Positions 15,841-27,755 of a stretch of DNA of 64,000 nucleotides are shown one piece after another (the stretch's first letter is position 1; the number at the start of each line of letters is the position of its first letter). Below the pieces are notes generated by a model. The model searched no databases. It saw nothing but the letters and a program-made list of their open reading frames with translations, and was not told where the DNA came from. Source of the stretch: Methylobacterium sp. J-078 (GTDB lineage: Bacteria > Pseudomonadota > Alphaproteobacteria > Rhizobiales > Beijerinckiaceae); assembly GCF_022829285.1 (NCBI RefSeq), contig NZ_JAKSYI010000119.1, positions 1 through 64,000 of the forward strand, in the 5' to 3' direction. Made by a program: the position numbers and the translations under genes.

Positions 15841-18513
15841 CTAGATGCAGCGGGTCCCGCTTTCTCCTTGTTGCGCCACGTCGGTGAGTGGCGTCAGATC
15901 AACGATTGTGGCGGCCGGATGCGCGTCAGCCAAGGTCGAGATGATTGAGACGTGCGTTGCGTCCGGCAGTGCCTCGGTCATAATTGCGCTTAAGGTCTCA
16001 GCCGCTCCCTCGAGGTGTTCGAGGGCGCCGTCGACCACAAGTATCTCCGGCATCCGGACGATCGCGCGCACCAGATCGATCAGGATCTGCTGCCTGAGGG
16101 TCAGGTTCCGCCCGCGGTTGCCGACTTCGTAGTCGAGGCCCCGGAGACGGATGGCGTTCTCAAGGTCGAGCTCCTGCACGACGGCACGGACTTCCCTCTG
16201 GATGAACGCCTCGCCATGCATCTGCGCCGTATCGATACGCCCGAACAGGAGGTTATCGAGGATGGAACTGCGGCTGTTGATCCGGCGCGGATCATAGGGC
16301 TCGACGTCATCTCCGTCCGGTCCTTGAAGGATCAGCCGCACGGGGCCGCGGGCCAGGATGAGGCGTGCCCTCATGGACTTGTCCAGGAGGCCAAGGCGCT
16401 GGCGCGGTTCGATGTAGGACAGAGCCAGGGCAAGGAAGGCTTCTGAATCTGCCGGGCTGAGCGCCCCGTCCCGGCCTAGGCCTACGAGCCGCCGCTCGAA
16501 TTCTGGGAGTTCCTCAGGCGCGATGGTCGAGTACCGCCGGAACAATGGGTGGCCGGGCGGGACGTCGCGAAAGATCTCGATCAGGTTGCGTCCGATCGCA
16601 ACGCCCATCTGCGCCAGTTCATCGAGGAGGCCTGCCGACGAGAGGGCCGCGCGGAACCGGGGTTCGCCGGCGAGCGATCGGCCAATCAGAGCGGCGTCGC
16701 GCGGGACACCGAACAACAGGTTTTCGGCGATGGCCGCCTGGGGGTTGTAGCGCTGTCGGTCGAACGGAATCACAAGATTCGCCCGGCCCGCCAGGGCGAA
16801 ATGGCTGCGCAGATGCGTGCGGGCCGCGATCACCCGGCGGCCGAGGGGCGTATCGTGCCGCACCGTAGACCGCATCGTCAGGCCGAAGCGGTAGAGGTCC
16901 TCCCCGAGGCCGAGCCGTTCCAGCAGCTCGAGCATGCGAGCGTCGAGTCCGGCCATGTTCGCGACTCCCGACGCCGCGAAATCGATCCAGGGATCGTCGA
17001 CGGTCTCGGCCGGATTGCCGCTCACCCGAGCCTCGAAGAGCCGCCGTCCGTCCGTATCGTCGTTGCGTTCATCCGCTCCCGGCGGGTGCCGGCGCAGGCC
17101 GTACAGGATGTTGTCCCGGATGGTGCCTGGAAACATCGCCGGTTCCGGCCCCGCATATGCGATCTGGCGTCCGCGGGCTGGTTGCGGCACGGTCGTGAGA
17201 TCGTGCCCGCCGATCGACACCGTGCCGTTCCGCGGGGTGGCAAGCCCAGCGAGCACGCGTCCGAAGATCCGGGAAGCCTGGCCGCCGGGGGAGATTAAGG
17301 CGAGTTGCGCGGGCAGGGTCACGGTGAAATCCGCGATCTCCAGCGGCGAGCCCCCGTGCGGCTCATGGAGGCTCACGCCCCGGCTCCGCAGGGGCGTGCC
17401 GAGGGCGCCGACCGCAGGCTCGGCGTCGGCATCCGGCCGCAGACGGTGGGGTGCGAAATGGGCCGCCACCGTCTCGTACTTCACCTCGACGTCGAGGCGC
17501 TGCTGATCCCAGTCGATCAGTTCCTTGAGGGGCGGCGGCAGGTCGCGATAGGCCGCCAGCACCGCGACGAGCTGACCGATGTCGAGCTGGCCGCGTAGGG
17601 CGAACATCCCGCCGATGGCGTAGAACAAAAATGGCGTCACCTGCGCGAGCAGGTTGTTGAGGTACTTGACCAGGAATTTGCGCTTGTAGATCTTCAGGCG
17701 CAGGTCGAAGAGGCCGTAGAGCCGGCCGCCGATCTCGGCCCGTTCCCAGCGCCCGGCATCGTTGACCGTCACGGTCTCCAGCCCGTCCAGCACCTCGCCG
17801 ACGCGCCCGGCGAAGCTGCGGGAGGCGAGCTGGCGCCGGCGGCTGAGCCGGATGATCTCGCGGCGCAGGCGCGGGATCACGACGATCTGGACGGCGACGA
17901 TGCCGCCGGCGACGAGCCCGAGCCAGACGTTCTGCATCAGGATGAAGGCCAGCGCGGTGGCGGCCTGCGTGCCGAGGAAGGCCGGCACCACGACGGCGTC
18001 GCCGATGAAGGTGCCGATCGGCTCGACCTCGTCGCGGATGATGGTCGCGGTCTCGGACGACTTCACCTCCCGCATCGTCTCGGGGGTGAAGCGGAGCATC
18101 AGCGAGAACAGCTGGAAGCGCAGCCGGCGCAGCATCCGCTCGCCGAGGATGCCCTTGGTGAGATTGATGTAGAACTTGAAGGCGCCGTTGATCAGGACGA
18201 GCCCGAGGAACATCAAAGACAGCCCGAACAGCAATTCGGATCGTCCGAGCTGGAGCCCCTCGAAGACGCGGTTGACGGTGCCGTCGCCGCCGAGCCACGT
18301 CGGCCAGTGGATCGTGAGGTCGAGGAAAGGGGTGGTGGCGTTGCCGTGCTGGAAGGCCTTGCCCGCGATGGCGTCGTTGACGATCCGGCGCGGCAGGTCG
18401 AGGGAGGCGAAGTAGAACGGCAGCGACGCGAGGACGACGAGGCAGATCGCGAGCTGGTCGCGCCTGGAGTATCGCCAGATGTACCCGAAGAGCCTTGGCT
18501 CCAGATCGCGCAT
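15841..18513 (-). CDS. ABC-exporter-like protein with degenerate nucleotide-binding domain
   Basis: 890-residue protein with an N-terminal ABC type-1 exporter membrane domain (about 20-335, around six hydrophobic segments) and a long C-terminal part related to ABC ATPases. The ATPase motifs have decayed: where Walker A is expected (about 407-416) the sequence is ISPGGQASRIF, without Lys-Ser/Thr; the late signature region reads NLTLRQQILIDL and the Walker B region ILVVDGALEHL lacks the catalytic Glu. A second partial NBD-like segment (RSSILDNLLFGR) suggests two decayed or interleaved NBDs. It is divergent from the glycosyltransferase operon at 18674, so it may serve that glycan pathway as a non-hydrolysing transporter, scaffold or sensor. 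Length exceeds that of usual half-exporters (~600). Confidence 0.75.
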   Translation of the reverse strand: MRDLEPRLFGYIWRYSRRDQLAICLVVLASLPFYFASLDLPRRIVNDAIAGKAFQHGNATTPFLDLTIHWPTWLGGDGTVNRVFEGLQLGRSELLFGLSLMFLGLVLINGAFKFYINLTKGILGERMLRRLRFQLFSLMLRFTPETMREVKSSETATIIRDEVEPIGTFIGDAVVVPAFLGTQAATALAFILMQNVWLGLVAGGIVAVQIVVIPRLRREIIRLSRRRQLASRSFAGRVGEVLDGLETVTVNDAGRWERAEIGGRLYGLFDLRLKIYKRKFLVKYLNNLLAQVTPFLFYAIGGMFALRGQLDIGQLVAVLAAYRDLPPPLKELIDWDQQRLDVEVKYETVAAHFAPHRLRPDADAEPAVGALGTPLRSRGVSLHEPHGGSPLEIADFTVTLPAQLALISPGGQASRIFGRVLAGLATPRNGTVSIGGHDLTTVPQPARGRQIAYAGPEPAMFPGTIRDNILYGLRRHPPGADERNDDTDGRRLFEARVSGNPAETVDDPWIDFAASGVANMAGLDARMLELLERLGLGEDLYRFGLTMRSTVRHDTPLGRRVIAARTHLRSHFALAGRANLVIPFDRQRYNPQAAIAENLLFGVPRDAALIGRSLAGEPRFRAALSSAGLLDELAQMGVAIGRNLIEIFRDVPPGHPLFRRYSTIAPEELPEFERRLVGLGRDGALSPADSEAFLALALSYIEPRQRLGLLDKSMRARLILARGPVRLILQGPDGDDVEPYDPRRINSRSSILDNLLFGRIDTAQMHGEAFIQREVRAVVQELDLENAIRLRGLDYEVGNRGRNLTLRQQILIDLVRAIVRMPEILVVDGALEHLEGAAETLSAIMTEALPDATHVSIISTLADAHPAATIVDLTPLTDVAQQGESGTRCI

Positions 18514-18673
18514 CGCACCGATGTCCCGGACGCGCGCCGCCTTCCCCGGGAAAAGGCGTGGCGCGTCGTCGAAAGGCCCTCGCCGACATAGCCCGGCGGC
18601 ACGGCATTTGTAACCACGGCCCAGCTTGTGCGAACACTAACGCGACGCTCGGGTCCGGCTTCGGAGACTCCCG

Positions 18674-19933
18674 TTGATCAAGACGCGAACGCGTGACGCG
18701 GAAGAGACCTCGGCCCAGGGCCGACGCATCCTCATCTACAGCCACGACACCTTCGGGCTTGGGCATCTCCGGCGATCGCGGGCCATCGCCAACGCCCTCG
18801 TCGCCGCCGATCCGGAGACGCGGGTCCTGGTGGTGTCCGGCTCGGCGGTGATCGACCGATTCGCCTTCGCCAACGGTATCGCGCCCGTGCGCATCCCGGG
18901 GGTGACGAAGCGGCCCGACGACACCTATGCCAGCCTCGACGGGCAGACACCCCTCGACCGCACCGTTGCCGAGCGGGCGGGGATCATCGCCCGGACCACC
19001 GCGACGTTCCGCCCGCACTTGATGATCGTGGACAAGGAGCCGACGGGCTTCCACGGCGAGATGCTGCCCGCCCTGGAACTGGCCTGCGCGCACGGCTGCC
19101 GGGTCGTGCTCGGGATCCGCGACGTCCTCGACGAGGCCGAGCGCCTCGTGCCGGAATGGGAGCGCAAGGGCGCCTCGGCCGCCGTCCGGCGCTACTACGA
19201 CGAACTCTGGGTCTACGGCGTCTCCCGCATCCACGAGCCCCTCGCGGCCCTTCCCATCGCCGCCGAGGTGGCCGACCGGCTGATCTATACCGGCTACCTA
19301 CGGCGCGAGGCACCGGTGCCGCTCCCCGGCCGCCGCGAACCGGAGATCGCCCGCGCACCCTTCGTCCTCGTCACGCCGGGGGGCGGTGGCGACGGCGACG
19401 GGCTGATCGACTGGGTGATCGCCGCCTACGAGGCCGATCCGGGTATTCCACTTCCGGCGCTGGTCGCCTTTGGCCCGTTCCTGTCCGCCGACAGCCGCGC
19501 CGGCTTCCGCGCACGGATCGAGCGGCTGCCGAGCAAGCTCGCGGCGATCACCTTCGACACCGAGATCGAACTCCTGATGGAAAAGGCCGCTGGCCTCGTG
19601 GCGATGGGCGGCTACAACACGTTCTGCGAGATCCTGTCCTTCGACAAGCGCGCGATCCTGGTGCCGCGCACGCATCCGCGTCGGGAGCAGCGCATCCGGG
19701 CCGTGGCGGCGGACGCGCTCGGCCTCGCCCGCTGCCTCCTGGACGAGGAGCGGCGCGACCCCGCCCGCATGGCGGCGGCGTTGCGCGCGCTGCCGGAGCA
19801 GCCGCGCCCGTCATGCGCGATCGGGTCGGGCCTCCTCGACGGCCTCGAGGCGGTCACGGCGCGCGTCCGGGCGCTGACCGCCCCCTCCTGGGTCGACGCG
19901 TCCGCGACCCTGCGCCGGTGCGTGAGCGCCTGA
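18674..19933 (+). CDS. MurG-like GT-B glycosyltransferase (predicted glycosyltransferase, COG4671-like)
   Basis: 419 residues. The N-terminal Rossmann half begins ILIYSHDTFGLGHLRRS, a glycine/histidine loop typical of MurG-like transferases. The C-terminal donor half has VTPGGGGDGDGLIDW and GYNTFCEILSFDKRAILVPR, the nucleotide-sugar binding part. The start is TTG 18674; no nearby ATG keeps the conserved N-terminus. First gene of a nine-gene plus-strand run; its stop overlaps the next ATG (TGATG). Probably transfers a sugar onto a lipid-linked or secreted glycan at the inner face of the membrane. Substrate unknown. Confidence 0.8.
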   Translation: MIKTRTRDAEETSAQGRRILIYSHDTFGLGHLRRSRAIANALVAADPETRVLVVSGSAVIDRFAFANGIAPVRIPGVTKRPDDTYASLDGQTPLDRTVAERAGIIARTTATFRPHLMIVDKEPTGFHGEMLPALELACAHGCRVVLGIRDVLDEAERLVPEWERKGASAAVRRYYDELWVYGVSRIHEPLAALPIAAEVADRLIYTGYLRREAPVPLPGRREPEIARAPFVLVTPGGGGDGDGLIDWVIAAYEADPGIPLPALVAFGPFLSADSRAGFRARIERLPSKLAAITFDTEIELLMEKAAGLVAMGGYNTFCEILSFDKRAILVPRTHPRREQRIRAVAADALGLARCLLDEERRDPARMAAALRALPEQPRPSCAIGSGLLDGLEAVTARVRALTAPSWVDASATLRRCVSA

Positions 19934-21213
19934 TGCCGCCGGCCCGGACCGCGATCGTTCTGAAGGGCTATCCGCGCCTGTCGGAGACCTTCATCGCCCA
20001 GGAACTGCTGGCCCTGGAGCAGCGCGGCCTGCCCTTGGCGATCTGGTCGCTGCGGCGGCCCACCGACGCGGCCCGCCACCCGCTTCACGACGCCATCCGC
20101 GCGCCGGTGGCCTACCTGCCGGAATATCTCCACCAGGCGCCGCTCCCCACCCTGCGGGCCTTCGCCTGGGCGCTGTCCCGGCCCGGGTTCGGCGCGCTGA
20201 TGTCTCGCTTCTGGCGCGACCTGCGCCGCGACCCGAGCGCTGCCCGGCTGCGGCGCCTGGGCCAGGGGCTGATCCTGGCGCGCACATTGCCCGACGCGAT
20301 CACTCATCTGCACGCCCATTTCCTGCACGCGCCGTCGAGCGTCGCCCGCTACGCCGCCCTCCTGACCGGACGGAGCTGGAGCTTCTCGGCCCACGCCAAG
20401 GACATCTGGACGACGCCGAACTGGGATCTGTCCGAAAAGATCGCCGAGGCCGCCTGGGGCGTCACCTGCACCCGCGACGGGCTCGGCCGCCTGGACGCGC
20501 TCGGCGGCCGGGGCCGCGTGCACCTGGCCTATCATGGCCTCGACCTGTCGCGCTTTCCCGCGCCGCCGACGCACCGGCCGGCGCGCGACGGATCGGATGC
20601 GGCCGATCCGGTCACCCTGCTCTGCGTCGGGCGTTTCGTCGCCAAGAAGGGGCACGACGACCTCCTCGACGCCCTCGCGGCCCTGCCGGCCGACCTGCAC
20701 TGGCGCCTGATCCTGGTCGGCGGCGGCGAATTGCGGGCGGCCCTGCGTGCGCGCGTGACCGAGCTGGGCCTGTCCGGGCGCGTCACCTTCCGTGGCGCCC
20801 TCGCCCAGCCCGCCGTGGTCGACGCCCTGCGGAACGCCGACCTCTTCGTCCTGCCCGCGAAGGCGGCCCCGGGCGGCGACCGCGACGGGCTGCCCAACGT
20901 GCTCATGGAGGCGGCGAGCCAGCGCCTCGCGATCGTGGCCACGCACTTCGCCGGAACGCCCGAATTCCTGACCGACGAGGCCGACGCCCTCCTGGTGCCG
21001 CCCGGCGATGCCGCCGCCCTCGGCGACGCCATCTGCCGGCTCGTGCGCGATCCCGATCTGCGGGCACGCCTCGCGCAGGCGGCCCACCGGCGCCTCGTGC
21101 GCGACTTCTCGATGGAGGCCGGAATCGACCTCATCGCAGGCAGGCTCGCGGGCGGTCCACCCGCCGCTTCAATCGGGGCATGTCCGCGGGAGGCCTGCTC
21201 GTGCGGGTGCTGA
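19933..21213 (+). CDS. GT4-family glycosyltransferase
   Basis: 426-residue GT-B glycosyltransferase. N-terminal KGYPRLSETFIAQELLALE and ITHLHAHFLHAPSSVARYA are typical of colanic-acid/exopolysaccharide GT4 enzymes; the C-terminal half has LLCVGRFVAKKGHDDLLDAL, LILVGGGEL and LPNVLMEAASQRLAIVATH. Starts at ATG 19933 overlapping the previous stop, and overlaps the next gene by 34 nt. Likely a retaining transferase in synthesis of an exported polysaccharide or glycolipid. No membrane segment. Confidence 0.88.
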   Translation: MPPARTAIVLKGYPRLSETFIAQELLALEQRGLPLAIWSLRRPTDAARHPLHDAIRAPVAYLPEYLHQAPLPTLRAFAWALSRPGFGALMSRFWRDLRRDPSAARLRRLGQGLILARTLPDAITHLHAHFLHAPSSVARYAALLTGRSWSFSAHAKDIWTTPNWDLSEKIAEAAWGVTCTRDGLGRLDALGGRGRVHLAYHGLDLSRFPAPPTHRPARDGSDAADPVTLLCVGRFVAKKGHDDLLDALAALPADLHWRLILVGGGELRAALRARVTELGLSGRVTFRGALAQPAVVDALRNADLFVLPAKAAPGGDRDGLPNVLMEAASQRLAIVATHFAGTPEFLTDEADALLVPPGDAAALGDAICRLVRDPDLRARLAQAAHRRLVRDFSMEAGIDLIAGRLAGGPPAASIGACPREACSCGC

Positions 21214-23143
21214 TCGCGGTCACCCACCTGCTGGGCGCCGGGCACCTCACCCGCGCGGCGGCCCTCGCCCGCGCGCTGGTCTCCGCCGGACACGCGGTGA
21301 CGCTGGTCTCGGGCGGGGCGCCGTCCAGGCTGATCCGCTTCGACGGCGTCACCCTGGTGCAACTGCCGCCCGTCCATGTGCGCGGCACCGCCTTCGCCCG
21401 GCTCCTCGATGCCGAGGGGCGGGACGCGGCGCCGGAGCTTCTGACGCAGCGCAGGCAACGCCTTCTCGGGGCGCTGGCGGAGGCGGCTCCGGACGTGGTG
21501 GTGACCGAGCTGTTTCCCTTCGGCCGCCGGGCGCTCGCCGACGAGTTCCTGGCCCTCGTGGAGGCGGCGCACGCCCTGCGTCCGCGCCCCCGCGTCCTCG
21601 CCTCGATCCGCGACATCCTGGTGGCCCCGGACAGGCTAGAGCGGGTCGCGACCGCCCATGCGCGGATCGCGGCGCTCTACGATGCCGTCCTCGTCCATGG
21701 CGATCCCGCCCTCGTCCCCCTCGAGGCCTCCTGGCCCGTGGATGACGGCCTCGCGGCGCGGCTGCACTACACCGGCTATGTCGACGAGGGCGGGCCGATC
21801 TCGGAGAGTGATGCGTCGCGTGCGGGCATCCTGGTCTCGGCCGGGTCGAGCGCGGCCGGGCTCCCGCTCCTCGAAGCCGCGATCGGCGCCGCGCGCCTGC
21901 GCCCCGATCTCGGCTGGCATATCCTGGCGGGGCACGGCATCCCGGAGCCGGCGTTTCGCGCCCTGCGCGACGCGCTGCCCGACGGCATCGTCACCCGCGC
22001 CCGGCCAGATTACCGCGCGCTGCTGGCGCGCGCGGCGCTCTCGGTCAGCCCCTGCGGCTACAACACCGCCGTCGACCTCATGGTCACCGGCACGCGCGCC
22101 GTCCTCGTGCCCTTCGAAGAGGGCCGCGAGACCGAGCAGCGGATGCGGGCCGAACGCCTGGCCGCGCGCGGCCGCGCCCGCATCGTCCGGGAGGCGGAGC
22201 TGACGCCCGGGCGCCTGCTGGACGAAGTCCTGCGGGCCCTTTCCGATCCCGTCGCGCGCCACGCCCCGGTCGACATTGCGGGCGTCGCAGGTGCGGTTTC
22301 GATCATCGAGACCCTGGCGCGGCCCGCACGCCCGGCGCTGCGAGCCAAGCGGCCGGATTGGCGCCCCCTGCGGGCGGCCCTCGACCGCGCGGCGCAGGAC
22401 GGCCGGCGCGTGCCGATCTGGTGGCGCGACGACGACGCCGTGGCGGCGACCCCGGCCCTCGATCGCCTGCTGCGCCTGTCCGAGACCTTCGCGGTCCCGA
22501 TCCTCGTCGCGGCGATTCCGGCGGGCGCGGAGCCGTCGCTGGGTCGGTGCCTCGACGCAGCGCCGCTCGCCCGCGCGGCGGTGCATGGCCTGTCGCATGC
22601 CGATCACGCGCCGTGCGGGTCGAAGCCGGCGGAGTTCGGGGCCCACCGGCCGCCGGCGACCTTGCGCGCCGAGGCGGCCGAGGCCCTGCGCCGCGCCCGC
22701 GCCGCCTTCGCGCCCGACCTGCTGCTGCCCGTCTTCGTCCCACCCTGGAATCGCCTCGACGCCGATCTCGCGCAGGCGCTGCCAGGCCTCGGCTATGCCG
22801 GCCTGTCCGCGGTGCCGGGCGTGCCCGTGCCGGGACTCGCGCGGGCCGACATCCACCTCGATCCCGTCGACTGGCGCGGCACGCGCTCGCTGGCCGACCC
22901 GGCCGGCCTCGTCGCGACGCTGGTCCGTGCCATCGAGGCGGATGCGCCGGGGCCGCTCGGGCTCCTCAGCCATCACCGGGTCCACGACGCGGCGATCTGG
23001 GATTTTCTCGAAGCCCTCCTCGATCAGGTCCGGGCCCACCCGGCCACGATGATCCGCGATCCGCGAGACCTCTTTGCGCACCCGGTGGACGAAGCGACGA
23101 CGGCATGGCCTACTGGAGCCCTGGCCCCGCGCGCGAGGATGCC

Positions 23144-23147
<4 letters not shown>
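21180..23147 (+). CDS. Fusion of MurG-like glycosyltransferase and NodB-like polysaccharide deacetylase
   Basis: 655 residues in two parts. Residues 8-385 form a GT-B glycosyltransferase of the same type as the 18674 gene (VLIAVTHLLGAGHLTRAAAL; VSPCGYNTAVDLMVTGTRAV). Residues 395-640 resemble a carbohydrate esterase 4 domain: WWRDDD (Asp417-419) and HGLSH (His469 and His473) would be the metal-binding Asp-His-His set, and FVPPWNRLD the active-site Arg-containing motif. The fusion suggests one protein adds an N-acetyl sugar and deacetylates a glycan. It starts inside the previous gene and ends in a GTGA overlap with the ABC ATPase. No signal peptide, so the deacetylase half would act in the cytoplasm, unlike most CE4 enzymes. 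Confidence 0.8.
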
Positions 23148-24990
<1,843 letters not shown>

Positions 24991-24994
<4 letters not shown>

Positions 24995-25875
24995 TCGCCT
25001 CCGGTCCGCACCCGCTGATGGAGCGCCTGCGCCGCCGGGTGCTGTCGCCGCTCTTCGACCGGCTGGGCTACGACCTCGTGCCGGCGGTGCCCGACTGGAC
25101 CCACCGCCCGACCTCCGCCCCCGAGATCGAGTCGCTGATCGCGGCGGCCTGCGCGAGCCTGATGCGCGACCTCGCGGCGGCGGCCCTGCCGCCGCCGCCC
25201 GGCGGCGTCCGCGACGCCGTGGAGACGTTCTGGGAGTTGATCCCGGGGGCGCCCGTCCGCCAGCGTCGCGGCGGCAGCGGCTTCAACGGCGCGCTTCAGC
25301 TCTACGTGGCGATGCGGGCCCTGCGGCCGCGATCGGTCATCGAATCCGGCGTGTTCCGGGGGCTGACCACCTGGATCATCCGGCAGGCCTGCCCCGACGC
25401 CCTGATCCTCTGCCACGACCCGGACCTCTCCGGCCTGCGTTACCGCGACGCCCGGGCCCGCTACAGCCGCGACGACTGGTCTACGGCCGACCTCTCGGAT
25501 CTCGATCCGGCCGAGACGGTGGCGTTCTTCGACGACCATGTGGCGCAGGCGCGCCGCGTCCTGGAAGCACGGGATCGCGGCATCGCGCGGCTGCTGTTCG
25601 ACGACGATGCCGCGGGCCACCGCATTCACGCCCATGGCGGCCCCGCCCACCCGACCATCGCGATGATCGCGTCCCGCGCCGACAGGAGCGAGGCCGAGCC
25701 GATCCGCTGGTCGCGCAACGGCCGGCTCTTCACGCAGGCCGCCAACGATCCCTTGCTGCGCGAGGCCGGCGCCTCGATCGCGCGCCTCCACCCCTTCGAC
25801 GACCTGCACGGCGCCACCGGCTATTCCCCGGCGCGGCTCACTTCCGTCACCCTCGATCTCGGGGGCCGGCGATGA
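24991..25875 (+). CDS. Methyltransferase-like Rossmann protein
   Basis: 294 residues. The central region VIESGVFRGLTTWIIRQ resembles motif I of SAM-dependent methyltransferases of the macrocin/cephalosporin-hydroxylase-like type, followed by acidic strand ends (CHDPDLSGLRY; RLLFDDDAAGHRIHAH). The N-terminal 100 residues are basic and helical. ATG 24991 overlaps the preceding stop (ATGA), and its own stop overlaps the next ATG. Placed between importer subunits, it may modify the glycan or the imported compound. Family assignment rests on motif resemblance only. Confidence 0.5.
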
Positions 25876-27755
25876 CGGGCCTCTCGCGGCGTGCGGTCCT
25901 GGCCGGCCTCGCGGCCACCGGACTCGAATCCCATCCAGGCTGGGGACAGCAGGGACCGGACGCCGGTCATTTGCCCGACCGGCCGCTGGTGGTCGATCTG
26001 GCCGCGCGGGGCCGGCGCCCGGGTGCGGCGGGCGGTACCATCCGCACCCTGATCGCGCGGGCGCGCGACGTGCGCTACCTCTCGGTATACGGCTACACGC
26101 GCCTCGTCGGCTACGATGCGGACCTGACGCTCCGGCCCGACGTGCTCGAGACCGTCGCAATGGAGGCGGGGCGCTTCACCTTCACGCTCCGGGCGGGACA
26201 CCGCTGGTCGGACGGGGCGCCGTTCACAACCGAGGATTTCCGCTACTACTGGGAGGACGTCGCCAACGAGCCGACGCTCAATCCGGGCGGGCCGCCGGAT
26301 TTCTTCCGCGTCGACGGGCAGTTGCCGCGCGTCGAGATCCTCGACGCCCTGACGGTCCGCTACACCTGGGACCGGCCGAACCCGCGCTTCCTGCCCGCGC
26401 TGGCCGCCCCGCGCGACCCGCTGATCTACCGCCCGGCCCATTACCTGAAGACTGTCCATCCGCGCTACGTGGGGGCGGAGGCCGCCGAGGCCCTGGCCAA
26501 GGCGCAGAAGCTGCGCGGCTGGGCGGCCCTCCACAACCGCCTCGACGACATGTTCGAGCTCAACAACCCCGATTGCCCGACCCTGCAGGGCTGGTGCCCG
26601 CGCACGCGGGCGCCGGCGACCCGCTTCGTCTTCACGCGCAATCCCCACTATCACCGCGTCGATCCCACCGGCCGCCAACTGCCCTACCTCGACACGATCG
26701 TCATGGATGTCGCGGCGTCCGGCGTCCTGGCCGCCAAGACCAATGCGGGCGAGGCCGACCTGATGTTTCGCGGGCTGTCCATGTCCGACATCCCGAGTCT
26801 GAAGGAGGGCGAGCGCGCCCACGGGTATCGCACGCGGCTCTGGCCGGTGGCGCGCGGCTCGGAACTCGCGCTCTACCCCAACCTCACCACCCTCGATCCG
26901 GGCTGGCGCGTCCTCAACCGCGACGTCCGCTATCGCCGGGCCCTGTCGCTGGCCATCGACCGGCGCACCCTCAACAACACGCTGCTGTTCGGTCTCGGGA
27001 CCGAGGGCAACGACACGGTCATCGCCGAGAGCCCCCTCTTCGTGCCGGACCTGCGCACGCGGAACGCCGTCTACGACCCGGACGGCGCCAACCGCCTCCT
27101 CGACGCGGCGGGCCTCGGCCGGCGCGACGGTTCGGACATGCGCCTGATGTCGGACGGACGGCCCGTGGAGATCGTGGTCGAGACCGACGGCGAGGGTGCC
27201 ACGATCCTCGACGGTCTGCTCCTCATCGCCGAGTTCTGGCGCGAGGTCGGGCTCAAGCTCATCGTGAAGCCGCAGGAGCGGACCAACCTGCGCCGCCGCT
27301 CCATGGCCGGGCAGACCGTGATGGTCGCCGCGCAGGGGCTCGATCTCGCCGTGCCCACCGCGATCATGCCGCCCACGGGCCTGAGCCCGGCCCAGCCCGA
27401 TCATTATTCCTGGCCGCGCTGGAGCCTGTCGGTGGAGACGCACGGCGCGAGCGGCGAACCGTGCGATCTGGCGGCCGTGCAGCGCTTGCTCGCCCTCGAC
27501 GCGCAGTGGCGCGGCACCGACGCGGCCGGAATCCAGGCCGGGATCTGGCGCGAGATGCTGGCGAACCACGCCGAGAACCAGTGGGTCATCGGCACCGTGG
27601 CCGGTGCGCTGCAGCCGGTGGTGGCCTCCGCCCGCCTCGCCAACCTGCCCGAGCGCGCGCTCTATGCGTGGGACCCGACGGCGTTCATCGGTGTCCAGCG
27701 CCTGGACGAGGTGTTCTGGGACAGCGCCGCCGACCGCAAGGCGTCGGCGTCGTGA
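25872..27755 (+). CDS. Family 5 extracellular solute-binding protein (Dpp/Opp type), Tat-exported
   Basis: 627-residue periplasmic binding protein. The N-terminus MTGLSRRAVLAGLAATG carries a twin-arginine signal (S5-R6-R7). Family 5 features include FTFTLRAGHRWSDGAPFTTEDFRYYW (around 100-125, written in part) and DVRYRRALSLAIDRRTLNN. Unlike typical DppA it is encoded inside a glycosyltransferase operon, so its ligand may be an oligosaccharide or glycoconjugate fragment rather than a peptide. Starts with a 4-nt overlap to the upstream gene and ends GTGA into the permease. Confidence 0.85.
   Translation: MTGLSRRAVLAGLAATGLESHPGWGQQGPDAGHLPDRPLVVDLAARGRRPGAAGGTIRTLIARARDVRYLSVYGYTRLVGYDADLTLRPDVLETVAMEAGRFTFTLRAGHRWSDGAPFTTEDFRYYWEDVANEPTLNPGGPPDFFRVDGQLPRVEILDALTVRYTWDRPNPRFLPALAAPRDPLIYRPAHYLKTVHPRYVGAEAAEALAKAQKLRGWAALHNRLDDMFELNNPDCPTLQGWCPRTRAPATRFVFTRNPHYHRVDPTGRQLPYLDTIVMDVAASGVLAAKTNAGEADLMFRGLSMSDIPSLKEGERAHGYRTRLWPVARGSELALYPNLTTLDPGWRVLNRDVRYRRALSLAIDRRTLNNTLLFGLGTEGNDTVIAESPLFVPDLRTRNAVYDPDGANRLLDAAGLGRRDGSDMRLMSDGRPVEIVVETDGEGATILDGLLLIAEFWREVGLKLIVKPQERTNLRRRSMAGQTVMVAAQGLDLAVPTAIMPPTGLSPAQPDHYSWPRWSLSVETHGASGEPCDLAAVQRLLALDAQWRGTDAAGIQAGIWREMLANHAENQWVIGTVAGALQPVVASARLANLPERALYAWDPTAFIGVQRLDEVFWDSAADRKASAS

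Noticed and set aside
22358..23143. Upstream extension of the DppDF frame to 22358
   Set aside because: The extra 262 residues are Arg/Gly-rich and lie out of frame over the deacetylase domain; GTG 23144 with a 4-nt overlap is the natural start.
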